From assembly GCF_029227915.1 (NCBI RefSeq), contig NC_079882.1, positions 28,942,001-29,006,000 on the forward strand: DNA of 64,000 nucleotides, in the 5' to 3' direction. The stretch is from Hydractinia symbiolongicarpus. Its lineage: Eukaryota > Cnidaria > Hydrozoa > Anthoathecata > Hydractiniidae. Under the pieces are notes generated by a model. The model did no database searches. It was not told the origin of the DNA and saw only the letters and a list, made by a program, of their open reading frames with translations. The translations under genes were made by a program, and so were the position numbers. This document shows positions 1-12,000 of this stretch, one piece after another (position 1 is the stretch's first letter; each line of letters starts with the position of its first letter).

Positions 1-98
1 TTTTCTTATACAAAAAAATCTCTACATATTGTATCTATTCTTGATTTCGTTGCAACGCTTTGCTAGTCATTACTTTAGGTTTGTTACTTCTTTATTAG

Positions 99-3000
99 AT
101 ATACCGCAAAGTGTACGGAGATATCAAATCGTCGAACCCATTCAAGTTACACCCTTTCGTAACAAAAGAATATACAGAAGAGACTTGTCAACATTAGATC
201 ACAAGCAGGTATAAAAAAACTACTTTGTGAACCGAGCGTTCCGTTCTATCGTCCTATTCTTGCACTATGACTTTGACCACAGTTTCAGAACAAGTAAGTC
301 GTACGAGTCTAAACAATTTTAACTTACTACGCATGCGTCGAAATCTCATTAAGACGGTTTCTGGGTCTATAGAACATTTTATTTTATTATTTTAGGATGG
401 TAGTCATATGAGCAAGGTTGAATACTTGCTGCGGCTGAAGAATGAAACATTACATTTAGACTTGATTCAAAATAAGTGAGTTTATTGGATGCATTTGAGA
501 TGTAAAAATATTCTTAAGTGATTTTCTTAAGCGATTTAGTATTTTTCATATGGACCCTAGCCGCATACTTCTTGTTTCATCTTAAAAAAAAAGAAAAAGA
601 GATCAGTTCCCGGCAACTTTGCTAGATTCATTGACATTTAAAGTTGCTGCTAGCTAAATATTTTGTTGAATTTGATTCTTAACGTTTGGTTTTGGTTGTC
701 AATTACATGCAGACATTGTAATCATCAACATTTGTATGGATTTTATTTGTGGAGTTGAAATCACACAAAGTTTTTTCTGACAACCCCTTAACATATATTT
801 CAGATATCTGCTGGGATACAACTTCAATGTAAAGCTTCAAAGTAATTCGACTCATTCTGTTAAGGTGGGTATTTGTTCTTTTGAGATAAGGCACACAACG
901 GAAAGGTGGGATTTCTCTTTGACTGACAACGAGTAATTGTTGTGTATATATAGCACTCATTCTTTTTGTGAAAAGCCGTGTGTCTTTTCGCTCTAACACA
1001 TAGTGGAACTGCAAACTAAGCATAAACAAATGGTTGCTGTGAGAAATTTTATTTAAGGTTGACAGTTCTCAGCGCTTAATAATCGCTTTCTGATGTTTGT
1101 ATAAACACCGAAAAACACGGTAAATAAACTAGTCGATAGCCCGCAGAGAAATCGCAGTTTTATTATTTCACCCGTCCTTTATTATTTCACTCGTCCTTTG
1201 TTATTTCACCCGTTCTTTATTATTCCATCCGTCCAAAATGTCCAACGAAATCGAAGGTGTCTAACAACCGTTATAGAAAAAAGCTTAATCTGCTAAAATT
1301 ATATATTGCTTTGCCATGCCAGAAGTACAGCAGGGAGAATAGTATCCCAAAAAATACTCAAAAGCTTTTTACAGAAATTCCGCAATGCACAGTTTATAAT
1401 GCATCAATACCAAATCAGATATTCAGTCTATCGCATACACCCTCCCAAAATTTCACTCAAAATAAGAAATCAACGTTATTAACACATAAAATAGAAAAAT
1501 AAAAACTTGAATCATCTCGGTATATTGTATATCTACCGTAATATTCCGATCCAAAATTAAAGGACCCAAACTCATAATCAAGAAAATCAATTATTTTGAT
1601 TTTATGTAGCAAGAAAACAGAGTAAACGTGCTGTGCATGCAACAATGCAGTGTTTTCGAATTTAGAATCGAATATATTTTAAACGATCGTAACGTAACAG
1701 ATGTAAATATTGATTTAAGTTTGTTTACATTTAGGTTTTTCATAACGACATCAACACTGAATCACCCACTTTGTAGCGTTAAAACTAGTAACAAAGGAAA
1801 AATTACTTTTTACATTTTATAAATTTCTTCTCTAGAACATACACCAGTGTATTTTATAAGAATAGTGTTTTTTTCGTTTCAGCCTTGATGTTCTTAACTT
1901 TCTTGACAAATACTATCCTCATTGTTCTTAACATATTCTTAGCATGGCTATGGCCTGAAAATATATAACTTCTTAATGAAAAAGCCTCTATAAGTTGCTA
2001 TAGCCAATGTCAAAGTCTGCTACATGTAACAGCCCGTTGCTTTGGACAGAAAAAAGTTCTGTTTGTTTGATAAGCAATAAAAAAGTAAACTTCTAATCAA
2101 TTTGTGCATCATACAAATTTTTATATTTAGAACAAACAATCAAGCTTAGACATATTTTTAGGATATTCTGAAGTTCTGACCCATTGGTTAGAGTTACAAA
2201 CAAGGTGCAAAAAAAGTACAAAAAAAATTTTTCGGCTCAAGACGCAACAGAGAACTTAATATTTAATGGAGAATTTAGCTCTGAAAGTTAAAACAGCTAA
2301 AAAGTCGCTAGACACCTGAGTTCATTTCTATATCAGATAATCTAAACAACACAACTGCTATTCTTTGGCTTTCTCAGTAGGTCGCTTGCTAGAGTTCTCT
2401 GGCTAAAAGTCCAATCAGTTATTTTTACTTCGGAATAATAAACTTTGCTTCATCCCAGAGAGACGAATTGAAAATGTATACAATTGTCTGATACATTTCT
2501 AATCAGTTCTATTTGTGACGTTATATCATCGTACGTTTTTCTTCTTTTTAAAAAATATTACTGACAACAACATGAACTTTTTATACTCGTTCGACAACAA
2601 CAATTTTATTTTTTACATTTTAGATTCGGATTATTCATATTAGAATGCGATAGTTTTTTTTATAAAAGGCAGCAACCTTGGTCCCAGAACACAAAAATGG
2701 AAAATATAGAACAGCAAATAAGCTTTAAGCTAACCTCATAATGAGTAAACATTGGCGTGCCTGGCTTGAAATAACTTTTTTTAGGATCAATTTGAAAAGA
2801 GACAACCTTCTTTGCATCGGTTTTCTCTTTTCAGTTGATAAACAACTTGTTTCCGTAAAACACGGCGCGCGCATTGTAAATCAGGAGTAGAATTAGATTA
2901 TTCTAACCGTAACGACCCGTACAGCTTTTAAAACAAACAACAAATAAACCCCCTGTGTAGCAATTTTCTTTAGTTTAGTAAATTTGAGGAGGCAATGCAT

Positions 3001-6000
3001 GAGTCATAAATAATTGACCCGTGATTTTATTTATAGTCGATAGTCCCGTGAATAATTCCATGGTTCTTTGTATATCGCATTTCATGTTTCCGTAACACGA
3101 CTTCTCGTGCACAAACAGACATATGGTAAAAAGACGAATTTCGAAAATTGCCTGACTGCTGCAAAAAATATTTTCTGTTTAAAAGATTTTAAGAAAAACT
3201 GAATATAAAATGAAATCTGTCGAATTTTTTATAAGCAACTCTAATTTTAGCATAAAAAATCCTCCACATTGATAGATTGACTGACGGTTGCTTATAGTAT
3301 TATTTGGAATTCTGTCTACGGTCCAAATAAAAAGAGCAACATTTTTAAATAAATTTATCCATTTTTTAGCTTCCCGTGCAGAATTGCCATTATCATGGAA
3401 AACTAAGAAATAGACCCGGTAGAGTCGTTTTGAGTACTTGCAATGGACTTACGTAAGTTTCTTATAGACAATAATATTCGCAAATAAATTTCTCTGTAAT
3501 AATAGTGAGTGATATGTTATGCTAGAATTTAGATGTTACAGTAGAGTTTGCATATAGATCACTTTCTGTGAGAAAATGGCAGTAGTATTTTATCAAACAC
3601 ATAATTTGTTCTTCATTAGAGGGACTGTCTTCGATGATAATGATGGGACTCAATACTATATTAATTATCTGGTAATTTCATTTTTTCATCACGTCTCAAT
3701 TTCCAAACATTTTTGAAAAAGAATTTATTTATTGACGAAGGGCTGTTAAAATTTAGCTTGATGGAAAGCGTTTTAATTCAGATGATTAGATCTCGAAGCT
3801 TTTAAAAGTATCCCGACTTTTCCTGCTATTGTACCTGCATTGTTGTTCCTGGATTTTGACTTGGTTTGCAATTTTTTTAAAAACTGAATTCTTCAGAAAA
3901 ATAATTTACCTTCTCGGTAAACGTAACATATTATTTAAAAGTTCTTGCAATACTTTTCTCTTTTTGTATGCAGGAAGGCTCAAAGAAACATATAATTTAC
4001 AGACCAGAAGATATGAGAGGAACTCCAGATATAAAATGTACGTAGCCGTTGTTAAGATTTGTCAAAATATTTTTTGGATGGAGACAGATTCGGTTTTTAA
4101 CGTGCAATTTAATTTTTAGATCATGTCGACAATATGAAGGATATGTTACTTGCTTCTTCTACAAGCACTCATAAAAGAGTAAAATGCTTAATATAAATTC
4201 TACACAAATAAATATTAAAAATCAAATATCCAGTACTGATATTTTTTCTGTTTAGTTCCGACGCCATTTACGCAAAGATCAGGACAGCTCTGTCACAAAA
4301 TATATATCTTTCGCGATTGTTGCTGACAATGCTTTTGTAGGTTTCCCCATTTTTACATTGCTAAGCAAATTTTAAACGACTTTTAAAGTACGTATCATTT
4401 TTGTGGTTTGATTGTTTTTCGCTGAAAAGTAAATTGGTATTGCCACGACAATACGTGTTTTTAAACGTCTTCAGAACGCGCAATTAGTAGATATAATAAA
4501 AGGAGAATATTTTCTCCAGCCATCCATCGGACGCTTTAAAATTTGTATAAGATCAAAACTTTCAGCAAATTGAAGAGCCTTGTCTTTTATCATAGTGCCA
4601 TCAAAAGGAACGTTTTGGCTCCTTTGTAAATAGAACCATTTAAGAACATCTTTTTCGGATTTTTTGGCTACATTCGAACATTTATTTTCTACTTAGACAC
4701 TAAAAAGTTCGAGTTATTAATCCGAATCGATTATTATTATTACTTGTAAAGAATATCTATACAGGTATAAAACTTCAGCTACATATAAAATATATACACA
4801 CAACTGTTATCAATGTTTCTCCTGTCTCCTGATCAACCAGCATTTCTTGAGTAACAAAATATTCTTTGACTTGTTCCTTTACGTTAAATACGTTAAAGCA
4901 GGGATATCGAAGAAAGGCTGGAAAATATTATCATTCTGAATACGTTTGCATTTTTTTCTTTCAGTTAAAACAGAGAAAAGGTGATGTTCAAAGCGCAGTG
5001 AATTATATTATGACGCTGGCAAACCACATGGACCATGTAGGGCACTACACATGATTGTTCAACTTTCTATCAAATAAACACCAATTCTATTTTTTATTTT
5101 TCACAATTATTTGTTTTACCATCTTAGATGTTCAAGCCAGCTAACGTACGAATAGCCCTCACCAATGTGGAGATATGGGACAAAAAAGATATGTTTTACA
5201 TAACATCGGATGCTGGTTTAAGCTTGAATATGTTTAGTATCTACAACAAAGGAGTGCTGACTCAGCAATATGAGTGGAAGCATAGTAATGCGCATTTGTT
5301 GACGTTAGTATGTTAGTATTTGTATAGTGCCTGGCAGTGTAATGTCTTCTTCATATCTTACGTTTTTATTGGCTTATATCGATCACGTGAGCGGGCGCTA
5401 TTTTTCTGTAGCGACCGGTTAAAATGTACACGCAAAAAGTGAACGCTGTCAAACGTCCAAATAAGATCCAAGTTTTGAAGTAATTGTTTTTCAGAGTACG
5501 ATGAAATAGATCAATTTATAATTGACCAACAGTCTCTGAAAAAAAAAGTATGCTACAAAATATGGAAGCAATACCTCCAATATGTTTTGTCAAAACATTA
5601 TAGTGGCTATAAAAATAGAGACTTCTTAAAAGCTACAAAACAGCTAGATAACAAAACTCACCGTTTCTAAAAATCTTACATCTTGAGTTCTTTAAACAGG
5701 GATAAAAAATCCACTAATCATCAACTATCTCTTTAAAAAACAAGTTTACCATGATCTCTCTACATTTTTTTGTTTATTTCTGGTTAATTTCAACAATTGT
5801 TCACTTTCAAATAATCGGACCATCCGAGAAATGCTCGCAGCTCCAAAGAAGAAAAAAACACCAAGTGTTACTGTAGTTGATGACGATCAAACAAGAAATA
5901 AATCATTACTTTTTAAAATTGCCCCGTTTTATGTTGTTATTTTTTATGGTTTCGCGTGAAGAAACTTTCGCGTTTTGATAATTTAGAATATCCAAAAGCA

Positions 6001-9000
6001 TAAATTTTCGCGAAAATGACCAAAAAACGCGAAAAACCCGAAAGTTAATGCCCGCGAAAGTTTCTGCCCCTAAAGTATATGAATGTTTTCATTGTGTTCG
6101 AAAAGAAATTCTTTTCCTTTAATTGATCGAACGTTTACATTGTCAGAAGACATGGTTTCCACATACACAAAAACATGTATTTTATTTTCATCCAAATGCC
6201 AATGTTTTTGTGACTTAGATCTACTTTGGCTATAGATCACTTCATTTCTTTTGTTTTTATCAGGCTACCAGGTACTAAATTGCTTAATGGCTTACCGTTC
6301 ATCCGGGCGCTACGTGGGAAAATAGCAACCTCGGTTGTTTGTGTTCGGCCCATAACGTCACAACCTCGGTCGCTATTTTCCTGTAGCGCCTGCTAAGTGG
6401 TTTATAAGCCATTAGTGCTCTTATATTACTCTTCAGAAAAACTGATAACGATAGGATGTTAAACTTTTCCGACTTTGTCCTGTCGTAGTCAATATAGTTT
6501 TCTGGTTTGTAATTTTAATATTTTACATTTAATAATATTATGCACTATGTATGTTTCATTACTACGTTTCACGTGAATTCCGGTTGGGTTGAGAGTAGGT
6601 AAAATTTTAAAATGAAACTTTCTCTCGAACCATAACTTGTAAAATAAAAATACATAATGGATCTTGGAATAAAATAAACAACTGTTCTAACCACACGTTA
6701 TATCGTGTTTGTGATGTTTTTTGCGACCAATTTGCGTAAATTAGTACAGTTACACGCACAAAAAAATTATGCATAATCCTTGTTTATTTTCCTAAAAGAA
6801 AATCCATGGTTTTATTGTTAATGTAAAACGTTTTTACTATCTGTTTGTAGAGGAGTCAGAATGCTAGGAAGTCTTGTTGGACTGGGAAATACTGGAACCT
6901 TATGTTATGGAACATCTGAAGCAATTAGTCACGTAAGGAAGTAACTATAATTTTTCGTGTTGAGAACTTAATGCTAAATATATCAATGTATATACTTCTT
7001 AATTTTTTTCTTATATTTTTAGTCTTGGAGTGACAATCCTGCACTAACTGCTGGCACTGTTGCTCACGAGTTAGGTCATAATTTTGGAATATTTCATTAT
7101 GGTAAGATATTAAACATATTGTAAGAAGAGTCAGGTTGGAGGACAAGAATCATATACCGTACAACTCGAAATGTACTCACGGGTTTATATTATCCAAGGT
7201 TGTTTTTTGTAGGCTTAACAGTATCCTTCCCAAAGTAACAATATTCAAACAAATAAGCTAAAATGTTTAAAAGTTAATCTGTCAGTAAAAGCATATATAT
7301 GTTACAACAGCAGTCTTTTGAAAGGGCTTTTGATAGGACGTCACAGGACATAAACATTCATTGACAATGTTAACTGTTTATCTTTATAAAGTTATTCATT
7401 TTAGGAAAAGAATGCAAATGTCAACAGCCGCCATGTTTAATGGCTCCATACGCTAGGTACGTTCAGAAAAACAACACGTGTAACAACATCTTAAGGTGTG
7501 TAATAAAAGCGGGAATATTTTTTTTCAGTTGGTCGACGGTACAAGGGTTGACAGATTGTACATTAAAAAAGATTAACAAAAGGTGTATGAACGGTTACTG
7601 CTCCTGTTTAATGGACAAGCCTAATAAGGTAATCTCTCTGCAACATCTCACGGTGTTTGCACTGCATAACTGCAACCTCGTTCCCAGGGATAATTTTTTC
7701 GCACCGAATGGGATAACAAAAACGCGAAAAATTGTCCTAAAGACAAGGTTGAAATAAAAGTGTTCTTAAAATGGAACAATAATAATACATTTAAGACAAC
7801 TATTTATAGATTTATGGTGGTCCAACTTGTGGTAATGGCTACATTGAGCAGAATGAAGAATGTGATTGTGGGATAGCAAAGGTAAATTAAACGGCAGACG
7901 AAATAATGTTTGTGTTTGCAAGTTATAGTATTTCTAAGGTGTACATTTTTTACATAGCATTGTAACAATCGATGTTGCAACCCGATGACATGTAAATTGA
8001 ATCCAGGAGCAAAATGTGCTCACGGTGAATGTTGCGAGAATTGCCAGTTGAAAGCAAAAGGGACTTTGTGTCGGTTAAGTGTCGGCGAGTGTGACTTAGA
8101 CGATAAGTGCGACGGCAGAAACCCGCAGGTGAATGAAATATCTCATAAAATTATTACCCAGTGAAATCGAGTTACGCGTTTTTTTCGTTTTTTTTCTTTA
8201 GTGTCCAAAAAATATTTATCTGGAGGACTATACGTCTTGCAATGATGATAAGGTATAATAATTTATTTTGTTGATGATGGTTTACTTGTGTGTTTTTTAA
8301 TTTCAATGTTTGTTTGTTTTTTGTTGTGTTTTGATGGTTCATCTGTTCGTTGGCTTGTTTGTTTGTTTTGAAAGTGTGGGATTTTCATTGCAGGGCTATT
8401 GTCACAATTCATTGTGTTCTGAATCCGTGGATGAACAATGTGTTCATATGTGGGGACCAGGTATGACATTAATTCTTTGTACTAGCTGAATACCCGTGGG
8501 GGAATCCACTGAATCTCTCATTAAACCGATGTAAGGGATACCAAACAAAACATACAACACAGTAATATGAATCTTTAAAAGTCACAATTTGTATTATTCT
8601 AGTTTATAACCACCAGAACAAAACGTCCAAAAATATAAATATGTGCAGCAATAAAAAAATAACAATAAAAGAGAAAAAAACCCTGGGATTGAAGTTGCTC
8701 ACAATCTGCGTTATATTTGTACCCGCTGAAGCAGAACGCTTAAAAATATAAGCATGTCCAGCAACAAATAAAAATGCAAAAAGTTTAACAAAATCGAAGG
8801 TGGCTAACAAATCTGTTAAAACTATATACTTGCTTTGTCATACCCGAAATATAAAAGGGAAAATGGTATACCAGACATTAGAAAAAATCGATAAGTCACA
8901 CAAATAAGGTTATTGCAAAGTTTCCACAACGTACAGATTCTAATGCATCATACCAAATTAGCTATTTAGTCTATTGCATATAGCAACCTTCCCAATGCGC

Positions 9001-12000
9001 AAACGTGCAGTGCATGATAACAATGCAGTGTTTTCGAATTGAAGAATCGAATATTATTTTAAACGGTAACGTAACAAATGTAAACATTGATTTAACTTTG
9101 TTTACATTAAGGTTTATTATAACGACATCAACCACTTCGTAGCGTTAAAAACAGTAACAACGAAAAAATACTTTCTACATTTTATATAAACTCTTCTCTA
9201 TTATATACACGCTGTATTTTATAAGAATAGTGTTTGTTTTTTTCGTTTCGGCCTTCATGTTCTTAGCTTTCCCTGGTGTACTTGCCCATTGTTTTGGAGA
9301 GAAAAAAGTTCAGTCATACAAATTTTTATATCAAAAGAAACAACCAAGCTTAGACATTCTTAGGATATTCTGACCCATTGTTTAGAGTATATTCTTACAA
9401 AAAATGTTAAATATGTTCAGGCTAAAGACAAAACATATTTAACTTTATATTAAAGGGAAAGTTTAGCTGGAAGCGTGTAAACGGCTTAAAAACGTCGCTT
9501 TACATTTTAGATTCTTATAAAAATTGTGTCAAAAGAAAACGCATTTAAGACTCAACAAGGAACTAAAAATTTAAAGGAAAAGCTGAGCTCTGAAAGTTAA
9601 AACGGTTAAAAAAAAACGTTACACACCTAAACTTATCTCTTTACCAGATAAACTAAACAACACACCTGCCTTTTTTTGGCTTTCTCAGTTAGCTAGCGTC
9701 TCTGGATAAAAGACCAATCAGTTTTTTACTTCAATTATTAAACTTCGCTTCATCCCAAAGAAAACAAATTAAAATGTATAGCTAGCTACAATTGTCTGAT
9801 ACATTTCTAATCAGTTCTCTTTTCGACGTTATATTATCGTACGTTTTTCTTCTTTATAACAAATATTTCTGGCAACAACATAAACTTTTTTATTCTCGCT
9901 CGACATCAACAGTCGCTCTACAATGACAACAGTTTTGTTATTTACTTCTTAGATTCGAATTATCATTCGAATTCGATAGTTTTTTTAAAAGAAAGCAACT
10001 TCGGTCCCAGAACACAAAAAAGATAGAAGAAACAAATAAGCTTTAATCTAACCTCGTGATGAGTAAACCTTGTTTGAAATAACTTTTTTCAGGATTACTT
10101 TGAAAAAGAGACAACTTTCTTCGCTTCGGTTTTCATTTTTCAGTTAATAAACTTTGTTTCCGTGAGATACGGCGCGCACATGGTAAACCGGGGGTAAAAT
10201 TTAATTATTCTATCTTAAACGACCAGCGGGGCTTTTACAACAAAATAACAAATAAACCATTTGAAATTAAAATAAAAATTAGTTTTAATGAGTAAGGAAA
10301 AAGAGTTTTATTTAAAAAAAAAAATAAGAAAAGAGAATTAAATATTTATATAGTAACCCCCTGATTTGCGTTTTCTTTAACTTGGTAAATTTTAGCGTAA
10401 CGCCACGTCGTAAGAAAATGACCTGTGATTTGTGTGACGTGGCCTCACCGTGCGCACACACACACAAGGCGTATTAATATATAGATGTGACCAGTCTCTT
10501 TGTGACTGATGCAAAAATCTTTTTCCATCTATTTAAAAATATATATAAAAAATTAATCTTATTTGCTCAGGAGCAAAAGGTGGTGGCGAGAAATGCAAGA
10601 TGGGAAAGAGATATATCAACATGGATGGTAGTAAATGGGGACACTGTGGGCAAAAGGATGATTTCAGCTTTATTAAGTGCAAAGAAAGGTGATGAGCTTT
10701 CCGTCTCAACCGCGATCCCAGGGTCTGTAGCGTTTTTTTAATATAAGGATGAAACTCGTACGCGTTTCATCCTTATATCAAAGAACGCTACAGGTCCTGG
10801 GATCAAGGTTGCTTTTTGTCTGCGAGCTAAAAATGGCAGTTGCGAGTTGCGATGGGCGCTTTCCCGTGAATTTCACCGGGCACGTATTTATACGGAGATG
10901 AACTAAAGTTCGTTGGAAATGATTAGCTGGGTAGTTTAAACAACAAGTCGTTTTAACGAGTCCATCTTTTGACTTAAAACTTAACTTGTTGATGTAAAAC
11001 AAAAAAAACAAAAAATTGTAAAAAAAGTGGTATCCACCAGTCGAATTGGATTTTACCAATTTTATTAAACAGCAAACTTCTTTGTGTAAACATGTCATTT
11101 TTATCTAGAGATGTTCATTGTGGCAAATTACAATGTTATGGAGATGGATTGCCAAACTTTGTGATCTATGGTCACACACGGACAACGATGTTTTATAATG
11201 GTGACGAAAAGAAATGCCGGTAAGTGAATATTTATGAAGTAAACATGTATATAAAGTATAAATTGCAATATTATATTTTCTCTTTATTTAGTACGGGAAT
11301 CACTCATTTAGGGAATGATCTTATCGACCCTACAGTAACAAGAACGGGTACACGATGCGGTCATTTAAAGGTTGTACTTTCACTTTGAGCATTTGTTTTG
11401 GGGTGGTTTCCCCTCTCACAGACTTGCCAATAATTTTGCTTTTTAATGTGATTTGATTTTATGTAATTTATATGGTAACATCCATTTAGCTGTCGAGGTT
11501 TTTCTTGTTTTTCATTTATTTTTTTATTTTAAAGGTTTGCCATGAACAACAGTGTATTGAAATTTCAGCATTGAAAGAAGCCATCTCCAATTGCCACAAT
11601 AAATGTGGAGCACATGGCGTGAGTTTAAAGTAACAATTTTTACAGTAGGACGTTTGCTGCAACATTTTCTAACTGTTTTGGAATTATTTTGGCTATCTTT
11701 TCGTGGCGATTTAACCATTTTAACTACTAAAACCAAAAGAGTTTAAAAACTTGGAAATATTATACGCTTTGCGACGTTAAACTATTAATCTGAACTTAAA
11801 AACCTTATTCACTTTCAGCGTTGCACAAATGCTGGTACATGCTACTGTTCACCTGCATACAAGTGTCCCAATTGTGTTGGTTTTGATTATAAGAATTACG
11901 CCGGGAAATTGTGCGAGTTTCCACCAGTTCTACTTACAACGAGTAAAAGAAAAGGTTGTGCTTGCAAAAATGGAGGAGTGAGTTATAATCTTTTCTTTTG

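Noticed and set aside
8482-10485. LINE or LTR element to explain the repeated 2-kb block
   Set aside because: No reverse transcriptase, poly(A) tail or long terminal repeats; the ends match Helitron rules.
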